Below, piece by piece: positions 23,547 through 30,066 of a DNA stretch of 33,236 nucleotides (positions are counted from its first letter, which is position 1; the number at the start of each line of letters is the position of its first letter). Position numbers and translations under genes: made by a program. The notes under the pieces are model-generated. The model saw only the letters and a list, made by a program, of their open reading frames with translations. It had not been told where the DNA came from and searched no databases. The DNA is from a virus, in IMG/VR virus record IMGVR_UViG_3300046804_004386, positions 1 through 33,236 of that record. One strand, written 5' to 3'.

Positions 23547-24494
23547 TCAATCTTCTGCCAGACGCTGGAAATAAGAGAGCGCATCATCTTCATCTTCATC
23601 AACTTCCTTTGTTACTTTAGGAAGTGAGGGAGACTTGGAGCGAGCATAAGACTGTTCCAGTTCCTCAACTACACGACTCTCAGTAGAAGGTTTTTCGACA
23701 TAAGACTCGTACTCTTCCTCTTCTTCCATCACAGCACGAGACTGAGTTGGTGCAACCTTTTGTCCCAGAACACTCTTAAGACGCTTTTCAAGCGTTTCAT
23801 AAGATTTAAATTGCTCAGGGGCAACTTCTGCTGCCAAAGAGTATTCCTTTTTCCAAAGTGCTTCAAGAGCATCATCATCATCTAGAAGAGGACCTGGTGC
23901 ATCAAATTCAGATTTATCGTAGTTCCAGTATCCATCAACTTTACGAATCTTCAGTTTGAAGTTAGCACCTTGCCAGAAATCAAAGGGGTTGATAGGAGTT
24001 TCATCTTCAAACTCAGGTTGCATTGCTGCCATAATCTTATCAAAGATCTTCTTACCATACTTGAAGAGAAAGACCTTACCTTCATTCTGAGGATTAGAGG
24101 GATCTTTTACAACATAAATGTTAGAATAGTAAGAAAGCTTACGCTTCTGCTTACGAACAGTTTCTTTATCTTTGTCGCTACCGCTATTCCAAAGTTCTCG
24201 GTTATGCTCCGAGACTGGATCTTTTTGTCCAATAGTAGTCAGAGAGTTTTCGATGTACCATCCACCAGGACCTTGGAAAGCGTGAGAGTACATCTTTGCC
24301 CATGGAACATCTTCACCTTCAGGGGCAGGAAGAAAACGAATTACTGCGAAACCATTACCAGTTTTATCAAGTTCAGGTTTCCAGAGACGATCATCATCTC
24401 CGATTCCATTAGAACTCATTTTTTCGACTTCCTTCACAAGTTTAGAAGTCAAAGAACCAAGTTTGGATTGTTTTTTAAGATCAGAAAAAGACAT
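23547..24494 (-). CDS. gp32: single-stranded DNA-binding protein gp32
   Basis: The core reads NGFAVIRFLPAPEGEDVPWA (47-66), SHAFQGPGGWYIENSLTTIG (70-89), NPFDFWQGANFKLKIRKVDG (169-188), all gp32 family blocks. The N-terminal basic segment corresponds to the cooperativity region. The C-terminus (about 255-315) is acidic and flexible, ending FQRLAED, as expected for contacts with replication partners. The T4 zinc ligands (one His, three Cys) are absent, and the protein has no Cys at all; the matching region is GQKDPVSEHNRELWNSG. It has a GGAG ribosome site. It is last in the replication cluster and convergent with gp53. Confidence 0.92.
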   Translation of the reverse strand: MSFSDLKKQSKLGSLTSKLVKEVEKMSSNGIGDDDRLWKPELDKTGNGFAVIRFLPAPEGEDVPWAKMYSHAFQGPGGWYIENSLTTIGQKDPVSEHNRELWNSGSDKDKETVRKQKRKLSYYSNIYVVKDPSNPQNEGKVFLFKYGKKIFDKIMAAMQPEFEDETPINPFDFWQGANFKLKIRKVDGYWNYDKSEFDAPGPLLDDDDALEALWKKEYSLAAEVAPEQFKSYETLEKRLKSVLGQKVAPTQSRAVMEEEEEYESYVEKPSTESRVVEELEQSYARSKSPSLPKVTKEVDEDEDDALSYFQRLAED

Positions 24495-24545
24495 TAGATT
24501 TCTCCGTATTAAATGGATTTGGCTTTTGTGTACTTCGTAAGTCTA

Positions 24546-24887
24546 TCAGTCTGGATCGTTCTTGTCAATCTGCTCTTTCATCACCTCAAGCATTCTAGAC
24601 ATATTATTAAGAATAATATTCATATCAGTTCCAGGAGGCATACCCATCATCATCGCAGACTCAACAATTTTTTCTTTCATCATTTGTGCTTCAGGATCAT
24701 CAGACAAACTCATTCTCGTATAAAGAACTTTTTGTTTATCTAAAAGACGTTCAAGAAGTTCAACGTGCTCAAGTCGTTCTTCTTTAGTCATTGTAGGAAA
24801 CTTAAAGATGTTTGAATAAACTTCTTCTTGCAATTCCGTAATTTCGGTCATTTCAGCACGAACAACCTCTGAACTAAAGAAACTCAT
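24546..24887 (-). CDS. DUF1825-like cyanophage protein, 113 aa
   Basis: The protein starts MSFFSSEVVRAEMTEITELQ and is almost all helical, with a Met-rich C-terminal part (AMMMGMPPGTDMNIILNNM, then MLEVMKEQIDK). The start MxFFxSExV and the overall layout match the DUF1825 family found in cyanobacteria and their phages. Its function is unknown. It overlaps gp59 by ATGA and lies between the helicase loader and gp32, which suggests a role near replication or transcription (inference). Confidence 0.7.
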   Translation of the reverse strand: MSFFSSEVVRAEMTEITELQEEVYSNIFKFPTMTKEERLEHVELLERLLDKQKVLYTRMSLSDDPEAQMMKEKIVESAMMMGMPPGTDMNIILNNMSRMLEVMKEQIDKNDPD

Positions 24888-25480
24888 GAATCCTCCAAAA
24901 CGATCTCTTTTAAAATTTTACGAAAACGAAATACATCAATATTTAGAAAGGGCGAATATTTTTTAATTCTTCGACTTATGGTTTCCCACACCGGATCCTT
25001 AAGTTTTTTATCAAAATTACTGGAATAAGAAAAAATCTTATCGTAAATAACCAAAGTCTCTAAGCTTATTTTATTTGTTAAGAACTTCTTGAGAAGGATA
25101 GGATGACCTTTTGAGCAATTAAAAATATCCTGAAACTGATTTTCTTCAAAAAGAGTTTGAGATTCTTCTTTAAAAACATAAGAAAGAGACTGGACTTTCT
25201 TTTGCCAATTCTGGTATCTAACTTCTCCATCCTTAATCATCTCACCAATCCAAAGAGTTTCTGGATCATTACAAGAGACAAAGTTAGCAACAAAAAAATC
25301 TACAACTTCTTGATCAGTCTTTTGCCTTGAAACTTTTTCAAACCACATTCGGTCTTTTCTCTTATAAAAAGACTGAAGACTTGCACGACTTCTTCCACAA
25401 TACTTAAAGTAATCGTAACTATCCTTGGTGAAATGATTTTTCAAGGATAGATAGCATTTATAGGCATCAAAAGGCATCAT
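24884..25480 (-). CDS. gp59: DNA helicase loader gp59
   Basis: The 198-residue product aligns by eye with T4 gp59: an N-terminal helix-rich part (AYKCYLSLKNHFTKDSYDY, residues 5-23), RKDRMWFEKVSRQKTDQEVV, FFVANFVSCNDPETLWIGEM (62-81), then ISLETLVIYDKIF and a basic C-terminus. The F[VI]xNxVxxxxxWIG and [IS]FETxxxxD blocks are diagnostic. gp59 loads gp41 helicase on gp32-coated DNA. It lies directly before DUF1825 and gp32, as in T4-like gene order. Length is near the T4 protein (217). Confidence 0.85.
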   Translation of the reverse strand: MMPFDAYKCYLSLKNHFTKDSYDYFKYCGRSRASLQSFYKRKDRMWFEKVSRQKTDQEVVDFFVANFVSCNDPETLWIGEMIKDGEVRYQNWQKKVQSLSYVFKEESQTLFEENQFQDIFNCSKGHPILLKKFLTNKISLETLVIYDKIFSYSSNFDKKLKDPVWETISRRIKKYSPFLNIDVFRFRKILKEIVLEDS

Positions 25481-25535
25481 TCAAAAAAGTAATATGGGGA
25501 ATTTTTTGCCGGAAAAATTTTCGACCAAAAATGGA

Positions 25536-25793
25536 TTATAAAGGCAATTTTGCACGGGAACTCTTCTTCAAGAAGTTAAGTTCCATTGCTTCGTATTTAA
25601 GTTTTTCTTTCAGAGGTTTTGAAATAAGTTTAGGAACCGACTCTAGATCTATACTATTCTGTTCACAAAAATGAACCACTGCATCAATATAATTCATTTC
25701 AGGATTATACTTCACAAGATTTTCAATCTCTTGAGCAAATCTTGATGGACAGAAAAATTTACTTTCTAATACCTTCTCTAACTCATTCTCCAT
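25536..25793 (-). CDS. gp33: late transcription coactivator gp33
   Basis: From ATG 25793-25791 the product has 85 residues: MENELEKVLESKFFCPSRFA ... NYIDAVVHFCEQNSIDLESV ... ending LNFLKKSSRAKLPL. This fits cyanophage gp33, which links RNA polymerase with gp55 and the sliding clamp (gp45) at late promoters; the C-terminal hydrophobic motif is the likely clamp-binding element. A longer frame with a TTG start exists at 25817, but the ATG gives the conserved start. It overlaps the exonuclease gene by 11 nt. The TATAAATA-type promoters in this window are its expected targets. Confidence 0.82.
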   Translation of the reverse strand: MENELEKVLESKFFCPSRFAQEIENLVKYNPEMNYIDAVVHFCEQNSIDLESVPKLISKPLKEKLKYEAMELNFLKKSSRAKLPL

Positions 25794-26463
25794 CTGGCCC
25801 AGTACTGTGAGATACAAATTCTTTGATATAACGAACTAATAACTTAATATAGTCCCCTTTGTTTCTTTTGTCAAACACTTCCACTTCTCCCCCAGGAGTA
25901 ACCATTAATGTAATCAGTTTCTTAATTGGATTACCAGTCATTTCATAATAAGCAGACGCATAAAACATCTCTTGAACAAAATAGTTTTCAATCCACGCTT
26001 CTGGTTTTATTTTGTCTGAAGTTTTAAAGTCAATAACTGCTAACTCTCCTTCATATTCAGCAATACAATCAACTCGTCCGGCAAGTCCAAAGTATTGAGA
26101 GTACAAAGTTCGCTCAATTGCGTGAATATTATTTATCTTATCAAGATAAGGTTTAGCATGAAAAAACATTAACTTTGTCAGAGGTTGATAATCATCCCAG
26201 TTCAGTTCTTTGTTTTCCAGATAGTCCTGACAGACTTGGTGAAAATCAGTACCTCTTGCAGTTGCTCTTTTAGTAATACGATTTGCTTCTTCAAGACCAA
26301 CTCTCTTTCGCCAATTAATAAAAATTTGACGATTATAAAATGAAGTTACAGATGTAATAGAAGGCACCCACTGCCCATCAGGAAGATGGTAAAGGCGGAT
26401 GCCATTTGTTTCTTTCTTTTCTAGTTCAATATCACCTAAAAAATTATGATGAATAAATGTCAT
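25783..26463 (-). CDS. PD-(D/E)XK exonuclease, MGME1/RecB-like
   Basis: The 226-residue protein carries GTDFHQ (71-76, the G-x-x-x-H motif), GLAGRVDCIAEYEGELAVID FKTS (D132; D145-x-K147) and VQEMFYASAYY (Q164-x-x-x-Y168). This is the Cas4/RecB/MGME1 catalytic set for two-metal DNA end cleavage. The VDCIAEY...VIDFKTS spacing is close to mitochondrial MGME1. It probably trims or recycles DNA ends in replication or recombination; degradation of host DNA is also possible. The start overlaps the PhoH stop by ATGA. Size is normal for the phage form. Confidence 0.82.
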   Translation of the reverse strand: MTFIHHNFLGDIELEKKETNGIRLYHLPDGQWVPSITSVTSFYNRQIFINWRKRVGLEEANRITKRATARGTDFHQVCQDYLENKELNWDDYQPLTKLMFFHAKPYLDKINNIHAIERTLYSQYFGLAGRVDCIAEYEGELAVIDFKTSDKIKPEAWIENYFVQEMFYASAYYEMTGNPIKKLITLMVTPGGEVEVFDKRNKGDYIKLLVRYIKEFVSHSTGPDGE

Positions 26464-27215
26464 AGATTAAGTTCCGTTTTTGCTACAATATACTCTTTAA
26501 CTAGTCCAGAGCGGACAATATCATCAATACCAAATTCAATAATATCAAATGATGGCATCACACGAAGAATCTTCATAAAGTCAATAATTCCATTCTTCTC
26601 ATTTGTCTTAATTAAATCGCTCTGAGTGGCATCACCACAGAACATAATCTTACTATGCTCACCGACACGGGTGATAATAGAATCAAGTTCGTGGAAGTTT
26701 AAATTTTGAAATTCATCTACGATAATGATAGCATTGTCCAGAGTAGTTCCGCGAATAAAAGAAGTAGACCAAAAACTAATCGTTCCTTGAGTTTTGAGTG
26801 CTCCATAAAGCATTTCAAAGTCTGCGTCTGTTGGAAGTTGGAACATATACTTTACCATATTCTTATAAGGAATTTGATAAAGTGAAGATTTGTCCTCGTG
26901 ATCTCCAGGAAGAAATCCAATCTCACGAGTAGCAACAAGAGACCTTACAATGTAGATTTTCTCATAAGGAGTTCTTTCATCAAGAACATCTTGAAGTGCG
27001 TTGTAAAGAGTAATAAAGGTTTTACCTGTACCAGCAGCACCATACGCAACGATATTTTGACTGTCTTCGTATGACTTATAGAGAATCTTTTGATTATCTG
27101 TGAGAGGTTCAATCTCTCTCATCAAATCAGAATTGATTGGTTTCTTACGCTTCATTTGCTTAGCGGTCATACCAACACCAATTGGTTGGTCATCTTTTCT
27201 GTTTCTTCTTGCCAT
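26460..27215 (-). CDS. phoH: PhoH-like P-loop ATPase
   Basis: Walker A GAAGTGKT (59-66) and Walker B IIIVDEFQN (163-171) are both clear. Between them come IYIVRSLVATREIGFLPGD (87-105) and the GTISFWSTSFIRGTTLDN block, then MFCGDATQSDL, all PhoH-family motifs. PhoH proteins are RNA-linked ATPases or helicase-like; in phages their role is unproven despite frequent links to phosphate stress. It lies 6 nt after the 80-residue gene and overlaps the exonuclease. Confidence 0.93.
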   Translation of the reverse strand: MARRNRKDDQPIGVGMTAKQMKRKKPINSDLMREIEPLTDNQKILYKSYEDSQNIVAYGAAGTGKTFITLYNALQDVLDERTPYEKIYIVRSLVATREIGFLPGDHEDKSSLYQIPYKNMVKYMFQLPTDADFEMLYGALKTQGTISFWSTSFIRGTTLDNAIIIVDEFQNLNFHELDSIITRVGEHSKIMFCGDATQSDLIKTNEKNGIIDFMKILRVMPSFDIIEFGIDDIVRSGLVKEYIVAKTELNL

Positions 27216-27221
27216 ATAAGA

Positions 27222-27464
27222 TTAGATTTTTTTGACTTTTGAACCAGGCATCTTGGCAGCACGACCAAGAACATCATTCCACCCAGGATTTTTTGAGATT
27301 AGCTTGTTCTGCCAATCTCCAACTTCTCCTGGATTTGCACATCCTTCTGACCAATCCCTTTGCCACTCGGGATTGTCTTTATACCATTGTTGAATGTCGT
27401 GAACACTCATCTCAATAACTTTCTTTTCACCAGTTTCTTTATGAACAATTGGATAAATCGCCAA
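27222..27464 (-). CDS. conserved cyanophage-type protein, 80 aa, TTG start
   Basis: The protein starts MAIYPIVHKETGEKKVIEMS and continues with QWYKDNPEWQRDWSEGC, NPGEVGDWQNK, NPGWNDVL and a basic end KVKKI. It is rich in Trp. Related cyanophage proteins are sometimes labelled FmdB-like, but no zinc ribbon is seen here. The start is TTG, chosen because a strong GGAGG site lies 7 nt before it. The late-promoter-like octamer AATAAATA (27491-27498) lies 26 nt upstream. The function is not known. Confidence 0.7.
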   Translation of the reverse strand: MAIYPIVHKETGEKKVIEMSVHDIQQWYKDNPEWQRDWSEGCANPGEVGDWQNKLISKNPGWNDVLGRAAKMPGSKVKKI

Positions 27465-27490
27465 GTTTATTCCTCCATTTTATATGAGAG

Positions 27491-27498
27491 TATTTATT
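27491..27498 (-). promoter_or_regulatory. possible late promoter AATAAATA before the 80-aa gene and phoH
   Basis: On the minus strand AATAAATA lies 26 nt before the TTG start, a spacing like that of the late promoter at 19267-19274. It overlaps the thyX stop codon. It could give a second, late transcript of phoH through gp32. Chance occurrence in AT-rich sequence is possible. Confidence 0.4.
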
Positions 27499-28213
27499 CA
27501 ATAGTGATCGAACGTGCGTCAGAACATTCTGGACAATCTTCCCGAGTCCAACCAAGAGCATTAGAAACAGCAGGAAATTGACAAGTAAAAATACAACGAA
27601 CTGCCTCAGCAATGTCCATATGTTCCTTTTGTGTACCATGTCCAGCTCTCAAATCAATGTAATGAATCCAAGACCTCACAGAACCCGTCATATAGAGGCG
27701 TGTAGGCGTCGCTAAGGGCAATACGAACCTTGCACACTCCTTTGCTACTCCCTTCTCCAGAAGGCGGTCGTAGACCCTCTGAGACTGCTCAAACAGAACA
27801 CGAATGTCTTCCAGTAATGTGAGTTTCAGATAATCTGGAAGGTCATCAACTGAGTTCTGGCGATTCTTAGTATCTTGCCTACGAAGTTCAGGAAGAGGAA
27901 TATTCTGATTCAGGAGATTAGTATCAGCATACCTTTGAGAAAACTCCTGAAATGTAAATGACCTGTGACGCAAAATCTGAGCTGCAATACCTCTTGTAGT
28001 ATTGATTTCTACAGTCATAGTTGCCTGCTCGAAAATACTCCAGTGCTGATGCTTAATACAATACTTAAGCAGTCCATCAAAACTTTCATTGTCTTGATTC
28101 TTTGGATTAGAAACACGAGCACAATATGCCATATGTTTCTCTGCATCTGGTGTTACTGAAACAAGTTTTACTTCTGGTTTCATGAATTCAAATTCTTCGA
28201 ACATTTCCTTCAC
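27494..28213 (-). CDS. thyX: flavin-dependent thymidylate synthase ThyX
   Basis: The hallmark RHRx7S is present: R82-H83-R84 followed by S92 ([14 protein letters not shown]). Further ThyX blocks are [14 protein letters not shown] (24-37), [36 protein letters not shown] and [11 protein letters not shown]. It makes dTMP from dUMP with methylene-tetrahydrofolate, FAD and NADPH. The longest frame starts at GTG 28213, overlapping the stop of the 79-residue gene (GTGA); ATGs at 28204 and 28183 are alternatives, the latter giving the usual short N-terminus. It serves phage DNA synthesis. Confidence 0.94.
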   Translation of the reverse strand: MKEMFEEFEFMKPEVKLVSVTPDAEKHMAYCARVSNPKNQDNESFDGLLKYCIKHQHWSIFEQATMTVEINTTRGIAAQILRHRSFTFQEFSQRYADTNLLNQNIPLPELRRQDTKNRQNSVDDLPDYLKLTLLEDIRVLFEQSQRVYDRLLEKGVAKECARFVLPLATPTRLYMTGSVRSWIHYIDLRAGHGTQKEHMDIAEAVRCIFTCQFPAVSNALGWTREDCPECSDARSITIE

Positions 28214-28449
28214 AATCCATCTCCATCATCGTCGTTTGTTAGTTTATATTTTTTATTTACTTTTACTGGTCCAAATGCATCATCATCCTCTTCATCATAA
28301 AACACCTCATCATAATCATCAATATAAGGAGCAACCTCTTCATATTGTGCTTTATATGAATCAACATCAGAATACACTTCTGACTTAAGACAATCCACAA
28401 GAGACTCAAGGTTTCTAATGATTAACTTAATCTTTTCTTTATCCATCAT
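28210..28449 (-). CDS. small acidic conserved protein, 79 aa
   Basis: An N-terminal helix ([20 protein letters not shown]) is followed by a strongly acidic stretch ([20 protein letters not shown]) and a mixed tail ending DDDGDGL. It is the first gene after the promoter at 28470-28498 and is coupled to thyX by a GTGA overlap. A GAGGG site precedes tandem ATGs (28449 and 28446). No named family is recognised; acidic phage proteins of this kind may mimic DNA (speculative). Confidence 0.68.
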   Translation of the reverse strand: MMDKEKIKLIIRNLESLVDCLKSEVYSDVDSYKAQYEEVAPYIDDYDEVFYDEEDDDAFGPVKVNKKYKLTNDDDGDGL

Positions 28450-28469
28450 GATTAACCCTCACAAAGGTA

Positions 28470-28498
28470 ATTATACATAAAAAAAAGAGGGGAGTCAA
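28470..28498 (-). promoter_or_regulatory. sigma70-type promoter for the thyX-gp32 cluster, overlapping a terminator
   Basis: On the minus strand TTGACT (28498-28493) is followed by exactly 17 nt and TATAAT (28475-28470). The -35 box is the loop side of the terminator hairpin at 28479-28508, and the spacer is the 3' arm plus T-run of that terminator. The -10 box is about 20 nt before the first ATG. Confidence 0.8.
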
Positions 28499-28508
28499 GT
28501 CCCCTCTT
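28479..28508 (-). terminator. Rho-independent terminator after the small-gene pair
   Basis: On the minus strand AGAGGGGA (28507-28500) pairs perfectly with TCCCCTCT (28493-28486) around a 6-nt loop, and eight T residues follow (28486-28479). It begins 4 nt after the stop codon of the 33-residue gene. Confidence 0.9.
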
Positions 28509-28511
28509 ACA

Positions 28512-28613
28512 TCAAGCAACTTGTGGTTGCTTTGCCATATTCAGTTGTGCGTCTTTAAGAAGTTTTTCCTTCTTTGCTTTAACTTTAAGATAACGAACGA
28601 AGTAAGTATTCAT
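28512..28613 (-). CDS. very small basic protein, 33 aa
   Basis: A 33-residue frame runs from ATG 28613-28611 to TGA 28514-28512: MNTYFVRYLKVKAKKEKLLK, then DAQLNMAKQPQVA. It is Lys-rich and likely a single helix. Its ATG overlaps the stop of the DUF4278-like gene by ATGA and a GGAGGT site lies 5-10 nt upstream, both good support for translation. The terminator follows directly. The function is unknown. Confidence 0.6.
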   Translation of the reverse strand: MNTYFVRYLKVKAKKEKLLKDAQLNMAKQPQVA

Positions 28614-28774
28614 TTCGCACCTCCTTTGGATTTCTCCATATAAAGTTTGTTTCCATTCTCATCAACGTAAAACATTGATCCACGATAGATCTCTACATGT
28701 GGTTGAATCTTAAACGTTTGATTGGGGCGATCTGTGGTATCATATTCGACACCACGATATACGACTTTTGACAT
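28610..28774 (-). CDS. DUF4278-like small protein, 54 aa
   Basis: The frame opens at ATG 28774-28772 and reads MSKVVYRGVEYDTTDRPNQT, later EIYRGSMFYVDENGN. The Y-R-G-V-x-Y-D opening and a second [VI]YRG motif are typical of the DUF4278 family found in cyanobacteria and cyanophages, whose role is unknown. A GGAG site lies about 9 nt upstream (AAGGAGAAACCTAATG). It is coupled to the 33-residue gene. The family call is by eye. Confidence 0.65.
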   Translation of the reverse strand: MSKVVYRGVEYDTTDRPNQTFKIQPHVEIYRGSMFYVDENGNKLYMEKSKGGAK

Positions 28775-28803
28775 TAGGTTTCTCCTTAGTTTTTTAGGTT
28801 AAA

Positions 28804-28878
28804 GAGCGTTCCTTCAGTCGGCTTTTGCGTTCGCTATTTCCGAATAGCGAATGAACGATCCGTTCCGAGTCGGCTTAC
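28804..28878 (-). repeat. hairpin flanked by two imperfect direct repeats
   Basis: TTCGCTATT (28830-28838) pairs perfectly with AATAGCGAA (28843-28851) around the loop TCCG. On each side is a copy of CGTTCC-x-AGTCGGCTT: about 28808-28823 with two extra bases, and 28861-28876. This fills the 115-nt space between the 68-residue gene and the DUF4278-like gene. There is no T-run, so it is not a simple terminator; it could be an RNA-processing or protein-binding element. Confidence 0.5.
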
Positions 28879-28889
28879 TTCCGTCCTAT

Positions 28890-29096
28890 TCAGTTACACA
28901 CTTTTATGAAATCCTTTCGGAGTTCTAATAGCAATCGGTCTTCTACTCTTTGAGTTACTACATCGTCGTTTTTAACGATGTCCATTAGTTCCATCGCAGT
29001 GTCACAAGTTACTGCTACATTTGAAGTAGCAACAACTCGTGGCGTTGAAACAGAGAGAAGTGGAACCCATGCTAAAAGCAAAAGTGCTTTAGTCAT
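28890..29096 (-). CDS. small exported protein, 68 aa
   Basis: The N-terminus MTKALLLLAWVPLLSVSTPR looks like a signal peptide (K3, hydrophobic core 4-16), with possible cleavage after VVATS or nearby. The mature part is helical (CDTAMELMDIVKNDDVVTQR, then LLLELRKDFIKVC) and holds two Cys (C31, C67) that could form a disulfide. It probably acts in the periplasm or thylakoid lumen. A good sigma70-type promoter lies 21-49 nt upstream. I recall similar small cyanophage proteins but no function. Confidence 0.68.
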   Translation of the reverse strand: MTKALLLLAWVPLLSVSTPRVVATSNVAVTCDTAMELMDIVKNDDVVTQRVEDRLLLELRKDFIKVCN

Positions 29097-29107
29097 AGGA
29101 TGAACGT

Positions 29108-29145
29108 TAGGGGATTATTATACCCCTATCCATACTATGTAGCAA
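29108..29145 (-). promoter_or_regulatory. sigma70-type promoter with -10 inside an inverted repeat
   Basis: On the minus strand TTGCTA (29145-29140), a 17-nt spacer and TATAAT (29122-29117). The -10 box is framed by TAGGGG/CCCCTA arms (29108-29113 and 29123-29128), a layout seen in operators. It reads toward the small exported protein gene. Confidence 0.7.
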
Positions 29146-29172
29146 GTTATGTGTGTATTTCCTGATACAATT

Positions 29173-29502
29173 TTATTGTCTCTCAATATAACTTAACGTA
29201 TGATTGGTTGCGTAAAGTTGCTCAATAATTATGTCACACCCAATCTTTGGATTACAATCACCACAAGTATAAACATCCACTGCAGCCTTACCTTCCTCTG
29301 GCCAAGTATGAATACTGATATGACTTTCAGATAACAAACAAATTACGGTAACTCCTTGTGGTTCAAACTTTTTTGATATGGTCTGAATTACATTTGCACC
29401 GCTTGCTGCTGCTGCGTTTTCTAATAAGTCTATAAGACAACGCTCGTCGTCCAAAAGGACAAACGAGCATCCATACAAGTTAAGTAGATAATGCTTCCCC
29501 AT
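29173..29502 (-). CDS. speD: S-adenosylmethionine decarboxylase proenzyme SpeD
   Basis: The key block LLSESHISIHTWPEEGKAAV (57-76) is the self-cleavage site of bacterial SpeD: cleavage before S60 gives the pyruvoyl group; H65 and C80 (DVYTCGDC) match the processing and catalytic residues. The N-terminus GKHYLLNLYGCSF is also typical. Product decarboxylated SAM serves spermidine synthesis. Length (109) is slightly short of the usual 120-130, from C-terminal trimming. It lies 1 nt after the 70-residue gene. SpeD is a known cyanophage gene and may support DNA packaging or translation. Confidence 0.93.
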   Translation of the reverse strand: MGKHYLLNLYGCSFVLLDDERCLIDLLENAAAASGANVIQTISKKFEPQGVTVICLLSESHISIHTWPEEGKAAVDVYTCGDCNPKIGCDIIIEQLYATNHTLSYIERQ

Positions 29503-29503
29503 T

Positions 29504-29716
29504 TTACAGTGGATTCTCCTCCGCTTCCTTAATCAATGAACTTACAATCTTTTCTGTGCCGTCCATTGTTTTGATAGCATACAGAGATGATTTTTGATAT
29601 TTTTTAATTTTTTTATATTCTTTCAGAACAATATCTATATTGTCCAAATCGATAGTAATGTTTGCATCTTTACCAATTCTATTTTCTTTTCCCTGTCCAC
29701 CAAATCCGGCACTCAT
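29504..29716 (-). CDS. conserved cyanophage-type protein, 70 aa
   Basis: The protein has a Gly-rich start (MSAGFGGQGKENRIGKDANI), a strand (TIDLDNIDIVLKEYKKIKKY) and a mixed alpha/beta end (AIKTMDGTEKIVSSLIKEAE). It overlaps the 117-residue gene upstream by 4 nt (ATGA) and ends 1 nt before SpeD. No family is recognised. Confidence 0.65.
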   Translation of the reverse strand: MSAGFGGQGKENRIGKDANITIDLDNIDIVLKEYKKIKKYQKSSLYAIKTMDGTEKIVSSLIKEAEENPL

Positions 29717-30066
29717 TTTCTTTTCTTTTTCTCAGGTTGCTTATATCCCCAAAGTCTGGGATTTACTCTTCCATATCCAAAGTCAATTTTTTGTACTGCA
29801 CCAAGACCATATTTGTCATAGTACATATCAAAAAGATTTACCATTTTTGGACATCTTACTAGATCTAAAAACTTTTTATTATCAACATTATACCAAATTA
29901 AATATGCATCATTCGGAAAAGAAGGATCTTTTACTTTATCTAGAGAAGTCTTTTCAAGTAAAACTTCACAACCATATTCGTGTGGCAGAACTTGTTTTTC
30001 ATTTTTTGGTGACTCTGCCATAGATTCTCCCTGTGCTTTCTTTACAACATCACGAAGTTTACTCAT
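29713..30066 (-). CDS. conserved cyanophage-type protein, 117 aa
   Basis: I chose ATG 30066-30064 because it overlaps the upstream stop by ATGA; another ATG lies 15 nt earlier. The protein starts MSKLRDVVKKAQGESMAESP and contains YLIWYNVDNKKFLDLVRCPK, LFDMYYDKYGLGAVQKIDFG and a basic tail ending EKKKRK. The aromatic-rich middle suggests a small folded domain. It is one of three overlapping genes upstream of speD. Function unknown. Confidence 0.65.
   Translation of the reverse strand: MSKLRDVVKKAQGESMAESPKNEKQVLPHEYGCEVLLEKTSLDKVKDPSFPNDAYLIWYNVDNKKFLDLVRCPKMVNLFDMYYDKYGLGAVQKIDFGYGRVNPRLWGYKQPEKKKRK

Noticed and set aside
24513-24743. Plus-strand frame rich in His and Phe opposite the DUF1825 gene
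   Set aside because: It is the antisense shadow of a conserved gene, with skewed composition and no ribosome site or domain pattern.
25495-25530. AT-rich palindrome with a CCGG centre before gp59
   Set aside because: The stem is nearly all A-T and lies among A/T runs; it can arise by chance and has no promoter or terminator layout.
25794-25817. TTG-started N-terminal extension of gp33
   Set aside because: The ATG at 25793 gives the typical gp33 start; the extension lies wholly in the exonuclease coding sequence and has no ribosome site.
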